Below are positions 14,886-24,263 of a stretch of 64,000 nt of DNA, piece after piece. The DNA comes from Kribbella sp. NBC_00382 (GTDB taxonomy: Bacteria > Actinomycetota > Actinomycetes > Propionibacteriales > Kribbellaceae), in assembly GCF_036067295.1 (NCBI RefSeq), contig NZ_CP107954.1, forward strand, positions 7,936,001-8,000,000, in the 5' to 3' direction. Made by a program: the position numbers and the translations under genes. A model generated the notes under the pieces. It did no database searches and was not told where the DNA came from. It was given only the letters and a program-made list of their open reading frames with translations. The first letter of the stretch is position 1, and the number at the start of each line of letters is the position of its first letter.

Positions 14886-17180
14886 ATGATTCCGCGCCGC
14901 CGCCCGCTTCAGCGCGCCCTGAAACTGCTCGCAACCCTCGCCATCCTCAGTACCGCCGCCATCCCGCTGACCGCCCAGGCGACCCAAGCGGCGTCACCCG
15001 ATCCGGTCAAAGACCTCGGCGCCCCGCTCAGCTCATTGACCGTGATGGAGGGCGCCTTCGGCCATGAGCCCGACGGGCGCGACGTCGTTTACGCAGTACC
15101 GGCCGGTGAGAACGCGGCGCTCAACGTCGTCGACCTGCACAGCCGCGAACTCCTCCGCGCGATCCCACTTCCAGGGGCAGCCGGCGCGTGGGCGATCACC
15201 GTCGCGACCGACGGCAGCGTGTACGTCGGCAGCTACACCAACGCACACCTCTACCGGTACCGCCCCGACACGCACACGGTCACCGACCTCGGCCAGCCGA
15301 TCCGCGGCGAGACCTCCATCTACGGCCTCACCTCCGGCCGCGACGGGGCGGTCTACGCCGGAACGTTCCCCAATGCCCATGCCTTCAAGTACGACCCGGT
15401 TGCCAACAAGGTCACCGACTACGGCTCGTTGGACCCGGTGCAGCAGTACGTCCGCGCCACCGTCTACGACCCCGACCACAACGCGCTGTACGCCGGCCTG
15501 ATGACCCCGGTGGCCAGGCTGATCCGCATCGACCTCAACACCGGCGCCAAACAGGACGTCACTCCCCCGGGGCTGGTGGCGAAGGACTTCCAGGACCTCG
15601 ACTACGCGGACGGTCGCGTCTTCGGCAACGCCAGCAACCACCTGATGGTGCTCGACGCGACCACCCAGCAGCAGATCACCTACACCGACGCCGCGACCGG
15701 TACTCCGGTCAACGACTACCCGATCGGCGCCCGCGGCGTCTCGAACGCCGGCCCCGGCGGCGTCTACTTCACCAACAACATGGCGCTCATCCGGTACGAC
15801 ACCGCCACGGACACGGTCGGCCGGGTGCCGTCCGGCGTCCAGCTCGCTCGCGGTGCTGCGATCGGCTACGGCTGGTACACCGAGAACGGCCGGCCGATGC
15901 TCTACGGGCTGGGCGGCAACTACTCCGGCGGTACTTGGCGCTACGACCCGCAGACCGGAGTACTGGATCAGTGGACGTCACCGTTCCAGTACGTGGGCGC
16001 CCCGTTGATGCACACGATCGCGGACCCGGTCACCGGCAAGATCCACGTCAACGCGTTCCTCAACGGTTCCACGACCAGCTACGACCCCAAAACCGGGCGC
16101 GCGACGCTGACCGCAAGGCAAGGGCAGGTCGAGGGCTGGAACTGGGACTCCACCAAGAACCTGTATGTCGGGGTCTATCCGTACGGCCAATTGTCGATCT
16201 GGAATCCGAATGCCCCCGAGAGCCCGGCCAATCCACGGGTGCTCTTCCAATTGGTCGACAGCGATCTGCAGAACCGTCCGGTAGCAGTCGTTCCGAAGGG
16301 CGATCGCGTCTATCTCGGAACCACTCCCGGGTACGGAGAGTACGGCGGCGCCCTGACCGTCTACACCATCTCGACCGGCCACCTGTCCGTCTTCCGCAAC
16401 GTCGTCCACGACGAGACGATCGCCTCGGTCCTGCCCGTCGGGTCACAGGTGTGGGCCGGCTCGAGCATCGACAGTGGGCAGGGCACGGACCCACGAACCA
16501 CTGAGGCGCACTTGGTCAAGGTCGACCCGACGAGCGGCGCGGTGAGCGTGGACGTCGTACCGGTGCCAGGCGCGGCCAGTATCACTGAGCTGAGCATCGG
16601 GCCGGACGGCAACATCTGGGGTCTGGCCGACGGTACGGTCTTCGTCGCCAACCCGACGACGGGCGAGGTCATCCGCCGGATCCCCGTCTTCAACGGCAAG
16701 ACCGGCTCGGCAGACGGTGCGTTGTCATGGCGTGATGGCTACCTGTACGCCGTAACGGGCAGCCGACTGTTCGTCGTGGACAGCCTGAGCGGCACCACGA
16801 CCGTCATCCGCGATCGTGGCCTCTACCGGCTGACCCAAGCGCCGACCGGCATCTACTACATGCTGCTCCGGCCGGATGGTTACACGAACCAGACCAACCT
16901 CGCGTCCTACACGCCGCCGGCCGATCCCTGCCCCCATTCGGATCTGCGGCCGACCGTGTGGACCGGCAACATCGACAGCCATGTGGTCAATCGCAACCTG
17001 CGGTACGGCTGCACGCTCATCGATGAACTGCCGAATGCCGAGGCCGATTGGCCGAGCCATAAGGCGTACGTCACCGCCGTCGGCAGCAAGACGAGCCAGT
17101 TGGTGCAAGCCGGCTCGATCACCTACGCCGAGGGCTACGACATCCTGGCAGCCGCCAACCGCTCAGCCGTCGGGCGCTAA
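14886..17180 (+). CDS. Large secreted beta-propeller protein
   Basis: A 764-residue exported protein. The signal peptide has basic MIPRRRPLQRALK, a hydrophobic core and a likely cleavage near TQAAS. The mature part is built of repeated blades about 40-50 residues long: GSVYVGSYTNAHLYRYRP, GAVYAGTFPNAHAFKYDP, NALYAGLMTPVARLIRID, GRVFGNASNHLMVLDA, and later ones to about residue 680. This is a WD/YVTN-like propeller, perhaps two propellers in tandem. The C-terminal ~80 residues have two Cys and are not propeller-like. No catalytic motif is evident; a vgb-lyase-like or ligand-binding role is possible. The ATG at 14886 has AGGGAG upstream. Confidence 0.8.
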   Translation: MIPRRRPLQRALKLLATLAILSTAAIPLTAQATQAASPDPVKDLGAPLSSLTVMEGAFGHEPDGRDVVYAVPAGENAALNVVDLHSRELLRAIPLPGAAGAWAITVATDGSVYVGSYTNAHLYRYRPDTHTVTDLGQPIRGETSIYGLTSGRDGAVYAGTFPNAHAFKYDPVANKVTDYGSLDPVQQYVRATVYDPDHNALYAGLMTPVARLIRIDLNTGAKQDVTPPGLVAKDFQDLDYADGRVFGNASNHLMVLDATTQQQITYTDAATGTPVNDYPIGARGVSNAGPGGVYFTNNMALIRYDTATDTVGRVPSGVQLARGAAIGYGWYTENGRPMLYGLGGNYSGGTWRYDPQTGVLDQWTSPFQYVGAPLMHTIADPVTGKIHVNAFLNGSTTSYDPKTGRATLTARQGQVEGWNWDSTKNLYVGVYPYGQLSIWNPNAPESPANPRVLFQLVDSDLQNRPVAVVPKGDRVYLGTTPGYGEYGGALTVYTISTGHLSVFRNVVHDETIASVLPVGSQVWAGSSIDSGQGTDPRTTEAHLVKVDPTSGAVSVDVVPVPGAASITELSIGPDGNIWGLADGTVFVANPTTGEVIRRIPVFNGKTGSADGALSWRDGYLYAVTGSRLFVVDSLSGTTTVIRDRGLYRLTQAPTGIYYMLLRPDGYTNQTNLASYTPPADPCPHSDLRPTVWTGNIDSHVVNRNLRYGCTLIDELPNAEADWPSHKAYVTAVGSKTSQLVQAGSITYAEGYDILAAANRSAVGR

Positions 17181-17235
17181 CGCGTCGGACGTCAGGCGCC
17201 AACGCGTCGGGCGCTAGTCCTCCGAGATCGAGGAG

Positions 17236-18204
17236 CTACCGAACGACCGAGTCCGGATCGATGTCCAGCCGGAGCCCTCGCCAGACGGGATGGCGGAGGC
17301 GGCCGTCGCCGGCCCAGCCGGAGTAGGTGACCTCAGCGACCAGGAGCGGGTCGAGCCAATGCGCGGCCCGCCGGTCACCGCCTGGGATGGTGGAGGTGTC
17401 GAACGGCGAGGTGTCGATCTCGAGAGCGGCGAGTTCGGCACCCAGCACCTCCAGCATCGCGAAGTCGAGCCCGGAGCCGACCTTGCCGATCAGCACCAGC
17501 TCCCCGCCCGGCGAGTCGTAGGCACCGCAGTACAGAGAGCCGATCTTGCCTTCGCGGTTGCCTTCGCCGGGATGCCAGCCGCAGAGGATGACGTCGCGGG
17601 TGAGTACCGGCTTGATCTTGATCCAGTCGGAGCTGCGTTTGCCTGGTAGGTACCGCGATTTGCGTCGCTTGGCGACGACGCCCTCCAACCCTTGTGAGGA
17701 CGATAGGTCGAGCGCCTCGTCCGGATCGGAGTACGCCGGTGGGATCTCCCAGAACGGGTCGCCGAGGTCGAGCGAGTCGAGCAGCGCCCGACGATCATCA
17801 TATGTTGCCTCTAGCAACGACTCACCGGCGTACCGGAGTACGTCGAAGACCCGGACCGAGACCGGCACCTGGTTGATCAACTGGGCCAGATGCCGCGGAT
17901 CGCGCACATGCATGCGCCGCTGCAGCAATCCGAACGACGGCGCGCCGGACTCGTCGAGCGTGACGATCTCGCCGTCCAGTACTGCGGGCAGCTCCAACCC
18001 CGGCGCCTGCGCGAGCCCGAGCAGCTCCGGATAACCCCCCGACACGTCCCGGCTGTTGCGGGACCACAACCGGCAGCCGGTCTCGTCGACCTCGGCGATC
18101 ACCCGGATGCCGTCCCACTTCAACTCGTACGACCAGCCCGCCCCGGACGGCATCGTCCCGAGCGCCGCCATCATCGGCAGCACCGGAGGAACCGTCCCAG
18201 CCAT
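17236..18204 (-). CDS. ATP-dependent DNA ligase, LigD ligase-domain type
   Basis: A 322-residue stand-alone ligase of the type acting in non-homologous end joining or other repair. The nucleotidyl-transfer motif I is ELKWDGIR, with Lys as the AMP acceptor. Motif III (VFDVLRYAG), IV (LEGVVAKRRKSRY) and V (DWIKIKP) are in order, then an OB-fold domain to the C-terminus. The N-terminus is MAGTVPPVLPMMAALG, matching family starts; a GTG at 18297 is the alternative but would place a perfect 23-bp inverted repeat in the coding sequence. It lies directly behind the dinG-like gene on the same strand. Polymerase, nuclease and Ku genes are not in the window. Confidence 0.92.
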   Translation of the reverse strand: MAGTVPPVLPMMAALGTMPSGAGWSYELKWDGIRVIAEVDETGCRLWSRNSRDVSGGYPELLGLAQAPGLELPAVLDGEIVTLDESGAPSFGLLQRRMHVRDPRHLAQLINQVPVSVRVFDVLRYAGESLLEATYDDRRALLDSLDLGDPFWEIPPAYSDPDEALDLSSSQGLEGVVAKRRKSRYLPGKRSSDWIKIKPVLTRDVILCGWHPGEGNREGKIGSLYCGAYDSPGGELVLIGKVGSGLDFAMLEVLGAELAALEIDTSPFDTSTIPGGDRRAAHWLDPLLVAEVTYSGWAGDGRLRHPVWRGLRLDIDPDSVVR

Positions 18205-18205
18205 C

Positions 18206-18301
18206 GGACGTGTCACCCGATCCCCTGCAGTCGCGAGCAGGTGCTCGGTGAGGTGCCGTGCCGAGTGCCGCGCAGCACGCAGGGGATCGGGTGACACGTC
18301 C
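18206..18301. repeat. Perfect 23-bp inverted repeat between dinG and the ligase gene
   Basis: Arms 18206-18228 and 18279-18301 are perfect reverse complements over 23 bp (core GTGTCACCCGATCCCCTGC), separated by 50 bp. The outer end is 2 bp from the dinG stop. The RNA would form a long-stemmed structure ahead of the ligase start. There is no T tract. It may be a terminator, attenuator or processing site. Confidence 0.85.
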
Positions 18302-18302
18302 G

Positions 18303-20291
18303 CTAGTCCTGGAGTCTCTTCAACGCGGCGAGCACCTTCTCACGATCGGCGGTCGGCCACATCGGGGGCAAGGAGGCGCGCAGATAGCCGCCGTATCGAG
18401 CGGTAACGATGCGCGGATCGAGAATCGCGACCACACCTCGGTCCGAAGTCCGGCGGATCAACCGGCCGGTCCCCTGCGCGAGCAGCAAGGCGGCGTGCGT
18501 CGCGGCGACGGCCATGAATCCGTTGCCGCCCGCCTCGTCGACTGCCCGTTGACGCGCCGCCATCAACGGCTCGTCGGGGCGCGGGAACGGCACCCGGTCG
18601 ATGATCACCAGGTTGCAGGTCGAGCCCGGTACATCGATGCCCTGCCACAGCGACAGCGTCCCGAACAGCGACGTCTCGGGGTCGTCCACGAACTCCCGCG
18701 ACAACTCCCCCAGCTGCGCATCGCCCTGGCACAGCACCTTCAGGTCGGTCGCCTCGCGGACGGCAGCCGTCGCCGCCTCGGCCGCACGCCGGGACGAGAA
18801 CAAACCGAGTGTCCGCCCACCCGCGGCGGTGATCAGGTCGACGATCTCCTCGAACTGCTTCTTGCCGAGCCCGTCGCGATGCGGCGGCGGCAGGTGCTTG
18901 GCGACGTACAGGATGCCTTGTTTCTCGTACTCGAAGGGCGAGCCGACGTCGAGCCCACGCCACGGCAGCGGCCCGGTCTCCGACTCGGTGTCGACGGAAG
19001 GCATCTCGTCGTCGCCAACAAGCTTGTCCGAAGGCCGCAGCCCCACCTGCCGGGCGATCGCGTCGAAGTCGCCGCCGAGGGTGAGCGTCGCCGAGGTCAG
19101 CACGACGGTTCGGTCCTTCAGCACCAGCTCGCGCAACAGACCCGCCACAGTGAGTGGGGCGATCTGCAGCTGGCGGCCGAATCGTTCCCGATCGACCATC
19201 CAGACGACATCCATGTCGTTCAACGCCGCGACCCGCTCGGCGACGTCGAAGATCTCCTTGACCGCACCCTTCGACTGCCGTTTCGCGCCGTCGGGGTCGT
19301 CGTCCTTGTCGTCGGACTTCTTGTTCAGATCGGAGTAGACCGACCGAGCTGCGTCGCGAACGAGCGCGGCCGCCTCCAGTACTACGCCGTTGGCCGCCTC
19401 GATCCGACCCTCGCGGGTCTCGTCGAGCGCGGCCCGGAGAGCGTCCGACGCATCGATCAGGTCGTCGGCCTTGTCGTCGTCGATGAATCGGCGAGCGCGT
19501 TTGGCAGCTCGCTCGACCATCTGCGGGGACAGCTCGTCGCCGGCCGCGCCGGTGACTCTGGCCGGCAGCTCGTGCGCCTCGTCGACGATCACCACGTCGT
19601 GCTCGGGAAGCACGGTGCGGTTCTCGAACGCGTCGATCGAGAGCAGCGCGTGGTTGGTGATCACGATGTCGGCCTTGCGCGCCTGCTCCTTGGCCTTCTC
19701 GGCGAAGCATTCCTCGCCGTACGGGCACTTCTGCGCTCCGAGGCACTCACGGGCGGCGATCGCCACCTGCTGCCAGGCCTGGTACTGATGTGAGGGCGCG
19801 TGGTCGCGGTCGCCGGCCTCGCCGTCGATGAGCTGCTGCTCGGCCCAGTCGCGCAACTCGAGCACCTGCTGGCCGACCGGACCGGCCGGCGGCATGTCGA
19901 TCAGCATGCCGTCGTCGTCGGGGGCGCCCTCACGGATGCGGTGCAGGCAGGCGTAGTTGTTGCGGCCCTTCTGGATCGCGTACGACGGGCGGCGCGGGAG
20001 CAGCTTCTCGGTGGCGTCGAGCAAGGCCGGCACATCCCGGTCGACCAGCTGCGACTGGAGTGTCAGGGTCGCCGTCGAGACGACCACCCGGCGGTCCTCC
20101 ACCGCGTGGATCAAGGCAGGCACCAGATAGCCGAGCGACTTGCCCGTCCCGGTCCCGGCCTGCACCAGCAGATGCGATCCGTCGTGCATGGATCCGTTCA
20201 CCGCTTCGGCCATCTCGACCTGGCCCGGACGCGTCTGTCCGCCGATCGCGGAGACCGCAGCCTCCAGTAGTTCCCGCACATCTACACCCAC
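18303..20291 (-). CDS. dinG: DinG/XPD-family ATP-dependent DNA helicase
   Basis: A 662-residue superfamily 2 helicase for repair. Walker A is AGTGTGKS (residues 45-52) and motif Ia is VVVSTATLTLQSQL. Cys residues in NYACLHR and ARECLGAQKCPYGEECF form the iron-sulfur cluster site inserted between helicase motifs. Walker B/II is DEAH (VVIVDEAHELP). The C-terminal motifs include VLTSATLTLGG, GRTLGLFSSRRAAE and QGTGRLIRRTSDRG. The GTG start at 20291 is the only good choice in frame. It is a repair gene in a neighbourhood with lexA and a LigD-like ligase; no LexA box was seen just upstream. Confidence 0.94.
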   Translation of the reverse strand: MGVDVRELLEAAVSAIGGQTRPGQVEMAEAVNGSMHDGSHLLVQAGTGTGKSLGYLVPALIHAVEDRRVVVSTATLTLQSQLVDRDVPALLDATEKLLPRRPSYAIQKGRNNYACLHRIREGAPDDDGMLIDMPPAGPVGQQVLELRDWAEQQLIDGEAGDRDHAPSHQYQAWQQVAIAARECLGAQKCPYGEECFAEKAKEQARKADIVITNHALLSIDAFENRTVLPEHDVVIVDEAHELPARVTGAAGDELSPQMVERAAKRARRFIDDDKADDLIDASDALRAALDETREGRIEAANGVVLEAAALVRDAARSVYSDLNKKSDDKDDDPDGAKRQSKGAVKEIFDVAERVAALNDMDVVWMVDRERFGRQLQIAPLTVAGLLRELVLKDRTVVLTSATLTLGGDFDAIARQVGLRPSDKLVGDDEMPSVDTESETGPLPWRGLDVGSPFEYEKQGILYVAKHLPPPHRDGLGKKQFEEIVDLITAAGGRTLGLFSSRRAAEAATAAVREATDLKVLCQGDAQLGELSREFVDDPETSLFGTLSLWQGIDVPGSTCNLVIIDRVPFPRPDEPLMAARQRAVDEAGGNGFMAVAATHAALLLAQGTGRLIRRTSDRGVVAILDPRIVTARYGGYLRASLPPMWPTADREKVLAALKRLQD

Positions 20292-20456
20292 CGCATCACC
20301 CTAGCCGCAGCCAACGACATTCTTCGAAGCCGGATCGCGAGGCCTGTGGACAACCAGTTGAGCGGGCGGCCGCAGGTTTAGGGAAAGCGAGGGGTTGTCG
20401 GTGAGCGCGTCGATGCGGGTGGGGGGAACGGGAGGCCGCGAGGTGGTGCGGGGTGG

Positions 20457-22754
20457 TCAGACGACGGCGCCGCGGTCTGGTTCGGCGTCGCGGTCGCGTT
20501 GTTTGACCTTCGGGCGGGGCGGGGGCGCCGGGTAGCGCTTCTCCAGCTCGACCAGCAGCGGTGCTGCAGTGAGGTTGGAGGAGTAGGTGCCGACCAGGAT
20601 GCCGAGCAGCAGCGCGAGCGCGAAGTCGCCGAGCGATTCGCCTCCCAGGAAGAGCAACGCGGTCAGGATGAACAGCGTGCTGATCCCGGTGTTGATGGTG
20701 CGCGGCAGCACGTTGATGATCGCCGTGTCGACGACCGGGCCGAGGCTCTCCGTCGAGCGCGCGTTCCGCGTCTCCCGGATCCGGTCGAAGACGACGACCG
20801 AGTCGTTCACCGTGTAACCGATGATCGTCAGCATCGCGGCCAGGAAGATCCCGTCGACCGGTTTGCCGGTCCAGGCGAAGACGCCGACCACGACCGCGAC
20901 GTTCTGCAGCAGCGCCAGCACCGCACCCGCCCCGAAGGTCCAGCGGAACCGGATGGCCAGGTACGCGAGCTGTGCCAGCAAGGCGACGCCAAGTGCGATC
21001 AGCGCCTTGTCACGCAGTTCGCTGCCGAGCGACGGGCCGATGCTCTCGTTGCGGATCAGGGTCGTACCGCCGCCGATCTCGGAGATCGAGCCGCGGATCT
21101 TCTCGGCCTCGTCATCGCTGATCGTGCCGGTACGGACGGTGATGTCGTCCGTCCCCGAGGACTGGACGATCGCGTTCGGGTAACCCGCCTCGGCGACCGC
21201 GACCCGGGCCTGGTCCGGGCTGATCGGCTGGGCCGTGCTCACCTCGAGCAACCGGCCGCCGGTGAACTCGATCCCGAGGTTCAGCCCGCGGATGCCGACG
21301 CCTGCCACGCTGACGATGATCGCGACCGCGGTGATCACCAGCCAGCGGCGGCTGTGCTTCATCAGCGGTGGCTTCTTGGCCTCCAGCCAGGTCCGCACCC
21401 GGCCGTGCCCGGCGATGCCGCTGAGCCCGGGCCGGTTCAGCACGAACTTACGGGAGACGACGAACTCGGCCAGCACCCTGGTGATGACGAGCGCCGACAG
21501 CATGGACGCGATCACACCGATGCTGAGGGTGACGCCGAAGCCGCGGACCGGCCCGGCGGCCAGGAAGAACAGCAGTCCGGCCGCGAGCAGAGTGGTGATG
21601 TTGGAGTCGGCGATCGCGGACAAGGCGTTGTCGAAGCCGCTGCGCAGAGATCTCCTCAGCCCATCGGTCCGGCCCCCGATGTAGTCCTCGCGGGCTCGCT
21701 CGAAGACGAGCACGTTGGCGTCGACCGCCATCCCGATCGCGAGCACGAAGCCCGCGAGGCCGGGCAAGGTCAGGGTCGCGCCCATCAGCGTCAGCGCGGC
21801 GTACGAGAGACCGGCGTAGGCGATCAGGCCGAAGACGGCCATCAGGCCGACCAGCCGGTAGACGATGGTGATGAACAGGGCGGTCAGCGCGACGCCGATC
21901 AGGCCGGCCAGCGCGCTGGCCTGGATCGCGTCCTTGCCGAGCGACGGGCCGACGACGCGCTGGTCGATCACCTTGACCGGGACCGGCAGCGAGCCGCCCT
22001 CGATCAGCGCGGCCAGGTCCTTGGCCTCTTCCTCGGTGAAGCTGCCGGTGATCGTGCTGGTCCCGCCGCCGATGCCGATGTTGCAGAGCTGGCTGCCACC
22101 GCTCGGGTCGACCTGTGGGGCGCTGATCACCTCGTTGTCGAGCACGATCGCGACCTGGCGCTTCGGGGTGTTGACGGGCTCACAGGCGGCCTTGCCGGTG
22201 ATGTTGGCCCAGATCTTGCCGCCGTCGTCTTTGAAGTTCATCTGGACGAACCAGCCCTGCGCGACCTGCTGCGGATCGATCAGGCCGTCCGCGCCACTGA
22301 TCTTCTCGCCGGTCATCGCGGGCTTGGCCAGTCGCAGGAAGCCCGGACCGTTGTCGCTGGGCAGGTACAGCTCACCCGCCGCGGGCGTGGCCGGCTTGGT
22401 CTCGACCACGTCGAGCACCTCGTGGAAGGTCAGCTGGGCGGTCTTGCCGATCACCTTCGCCGCCTCGCGCGGGTCCTGTACTCCCGGCAGTTCGACGATG
22501 ATCCGCTTCTCGCCCTGCCGGCTCACGCTCGGCTCGCTGACCCCGAGCGCATCGATCCGGCGCCGTAACACCTCGAGCGACTTGTCGGTGGTCTCCTTGT
22601 TCGCCTTGACCGTCGGCGAGTCGCTCGCCTCCAGGACGATCTGCGTTCCTCCGCGCAGGTCGAGGCCCAGTTCGGGCTTGGCCGTCAGGACGACGTACGT
22701 GGACGCCGCTAGGACGAGGAACGCGAACAGAGCGCGAACCAGGGACGACTTCAC
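20457..22754 (-). CDS. secDF: Fused SecD-SecF protein translocase subunit
   Basis: A 765-residue membrane protein that pulls exported proteins across the membrane using the proton gradient. The SecD half has TM1 (ALFAFLVLAASTYVV), GLDLRGGTQIVLEA, the P1 domain with IIVELPGVQDPREA, and five more TM helices. The SecF half begins near residue 455 with its own TM1, LGIEFTGGRLLEV, and ends with YTVNDSVVVFDRIRE and further TM helices. The join is direct, with one TM set per half (12 in total). GTG at 22754 follows GGAGG. YajC and the ruv genes, usual neighbours of separate secD and secF, are absent, so this is an orphan fused copy. Confidence 0.96.
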   Translation of the reverse strand: MKSSLVRALFAFLVLAASTYVVLTAKPELGLDLRGGTQIVLEASDSPTVKANKETTDKSLEVLRRRIDALGVSEPSVSRQGEKRIIVELPGVQDPREAAKVIGKTAQLTFHEVLDVVETKPATPAAGELYLPSDNGPGFLRLAKPAMTGEKISGADGLIDPQQVAQGWFVQMNFKDDGGKIWANITGKAACEPVNTPKRQVAIVLDNEVISAPQVDPSGGSQLCNIGIGGGTSTITGSFTEEEAKDLAALIEGGSLPVPVKVIDQRVVGPSLGKDAIQASALAGLIGVALTALFITIVYRLVGLMAVFGLIAYAGLSYAALTLMGATLTLPGLAGFVLAIGMAVDANVLVFERAREDYIGGRTDGLRRSLRSGFDNALSAIADSNITTLLAAGLLFFLAAGPVRGFGVTLSIGVIASMLSALVITRVLAEFVVSRKFVLNRPGLSGIAGHGRVRTWLEAKKPPLMKHSRRWLVITAVAIIVSVAGVGIRGLNLGIEFTGGRLLEVSTAQPISPDQARVAVAEAGYPNAIVQSSGTDDITVRTGTISDDEAEKIRGSISEIGGGTTLIRNESIGPSLGSELRDKALIALGVALLAQLAYLAIRFRWTFGAGAVLALLQNVAVVVGVFAWTGKPVDGIFLAAMLTIIGYTVNDSVVVFDRIRETRNARSTESLGPVVDTAIINVLPRTINTGISTLFILTALLFLGGESLGDFALALLLGILVGTYSSNLTAAPLLVELEKRYPAPPPRPKVKQRDRDAEPDRGAVV

Positions 22755-22778
22755 TTTGGAGCCTCCGCAGAGTGTTGG

Positions 22779-22796
22779 CACCTGTCAGTACAGGTG
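22779..22796. promoter_or_regulatory. Palindrome in the secDF leader
   Basis: CACCTGT-CAGT-ACAGGTG is a perfect 7-bp-arm palindrome 25 bp before the secDF start. It could be an operator or a leader hairpin; the regulator is unknown. Confidence 0.4.
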
Positions 22797-22898
22797 TCGT
22801 GACACAGAGCTATCCACTCGGGTGTGGAAGGCACAGTGTACGAACGCGCACAAGGGCTGTCACCGCAGTGCCGTGGCAGTAGTGGGCTGCCTGATTGA

Positions 22899-22928
22899 TT
22901 GACGGGTCAGGTGAGGAAGCCCTAACTT
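22899..22928 (+). promoter_or_regulatory. Candidate sigma-70-type promoter of the subtilase gene
   Basis: TTGACG (22899-22904) and TAACTT (22923-22928) are separated by 18 bp, about 90 bp before the subtilase ATG. Recognised by eye from the consensus only. Confidence 0.4.
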
Positions 22929-23017
22929 CACTCGCACTCACTCCGTAGTCCCTCGTGGACCGAGTGTGATCACCCCTCCGCCCCGGTGGGTGATTCAGAG
23001 TTCCCCAGGAGGAACCC

Positions 23018-24205
23018 GTGCGTCGAAGCATCCGTCTGACCCTCGCCGCCGCCATCGTGCCAGCGATCGCCTTGACTACCGCTCTGAGCAGCGCCAGCGC
23101 CGCTCCCGCGCCCGACCCCAGCGGCCGGATCATCCTGATCCAGCCGGCGTCCGCCGACCCCGGTGTCACCCCGGTCAAGGACACGTACATCGTCGAACTC
23201 AAGCAGGGCAGCCAGCTCGCCAAGATGAAGCTCGGCTTCACCCCGCAGCGCCAGTTCAGCACCGCGGTGAACGGCTTCAGCGCCAAGCTCACCGCCGCCC
23301 AGCTCGCCGCTCTGCAGAAGAGCCCCGACGTCGTCGCCATCTCGCAAGACGTGTCCTACAAGGCGATCGACACCACCCAGACCAACCCGCCGTCATGGGG
23401 TATCGACCGGATCGACCAGCGCAACCTGCCGCTGTCGAACTCGTTCACCTACACCCGCACCGGCAGCGGCGTGAACGCGTACATCATCGACTCCGGGATC
23501 GACGCCGGCCACCCGAACTTCGGCGGCCGGGCGACCTTCGACTTCAACGCGATCGACTCCAACAACACCGACTGCCTCGGCCACGGCACCCACGTCGCGG
23601 GCACCATCGGCTCCACGTCGTACGGCGTCGCCAAGGCGGTCCGTCTGCACGGGGTGAAGTGGCTCAACTGCGCAGGCAGCGGTACGGCGTCCGGTGCGAT
23701 CGCCGCCGTCGACTGGGTCACCGCCCACGCGGTGAAGCCAGCCGTGGCCAACACGTCGTGGAACTTCCCGGCCAACACGACGCTGGAGACCTCGCTGCGC
23801 AACATGATCCGGTCCGGCGTCTTCCTGGCCACCTCGGCGGGCAACACCGGCGCCAACTCGTGCAACCTGCTGCCGCGCAAGATCGAGACCGCCCTGGTCA
23901 CCGCGGCCTCCGAGCGCAACGACGCCCGCGCGTCCTACTCGAGCACCGGTGCCTGCGTAGACGTCTACGCGCCGGGCTCGGCCATCATCTCCACGCTGCC
24001 CGGTAACACCACCGGCTCCTACAACGGCACCTCGATGGCCACGCCGCACGTCGCCGGCGTCGCTGCCCTCTACCTGCAGACCAGCCCGTCGGCCGCCCCG
24101 GCCACGGTCAAGTCCTACATCGAGAACAGCGCCACCCCGAACGTAGTCAGCGGTGGCACGACCGGCGGCACCGTCAACCGCCTGCTGTTCAGCAACGGCC
24201 TCTAA
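23018..24205 (+). CDS. Secreted subtilisin-like serine protease (S8) with I9 propeptide
   Basis: A 395-residue exported protease. There is a Sec signal (MRRSIRLTLAAAIVPAIAL...ASA), then an inhibitor I9 propeptide (DTYIVELKQGSQ...VNGFSAKLTAAQLAALQKSPDV, about residues 50-110). The catalytic domain has Asp158 (YIIDSGI), His189 (GHGTH) and Ser339 (GTSMATP). Cys residues suggest disulfides, as in the aqualysin/proteinase K group. It resembles the first half of the larger protease at 58.7 kb (SWGIDRIDQRNLPL versus TWGLDRIDQKTLPL). The ATG has GGAGG upstream. It is single and ends at a hairpin. Confidence 0.96.
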   Translation: MRRSIRLTLAAAIVPAIALTTALSSASAAPAPDPSGRIILIQPASADPGVTPVKDTYIVELKQGSQLAKMKLGFTPQRQFSTAVNGFSAKLTAAQLAALQKSPDVVAISQDVSYKAIDTTQTNPPSWGIDRIDQRNLPLSNSFTYTRTGSGVNAYIIDSGIDAGHPNFGGRATFDFNAIDSNNTDCLGHGTHVAGTIGSTSYGVAKAVRLHGVKWLNCAGSGTASGAIAAVDWVTAHAVKPAVANTSWNFPANTTLETSLRNMIRSGVFLATSAGNTGANSCNLLPRKIETALVTAASERNDARASYSSTGACVDVYAPGSAIISTLPGNTTGSYNGTSMATPHVAGVAALYLQTSPSAAPATVKSYIENSATPNVVSGGTTGGTVNRLLFSNGL

Positions 24206-24218
24206 GCCCCTGCCGAGG

Positions 24219-24257
24219 GTACGCCGTACCGGCTCCGCCCCGACCGGTACGGCGTAC
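24219..24257. terminator. Hairpin between convergent subtilase and response-regulator genes
   Basis: A perfect 14-bp stem (GTACGCCGTACCGG / CCGGTACGGCGTAC) with an 11-nt loop, directly between the two stop codons. It can serve both directions. Confidence 0.75.
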
Positions 24258-24263
24258 GCGGGG

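Noticed and set aside
20499..22568. A 689-codon forward ORF over secDF
   Set aside because: It is the mirror of SecDF codons; composition is Asp/Arg/Gln-biased with no TM or motif, and secDF is unambiguous on the reverse strand.
22899..22928. A riboswitch in the subtilase or secDF leader region
   Set aside because: Apart from one short palindrome there is no conserved aptamer-like structure I can recognise.
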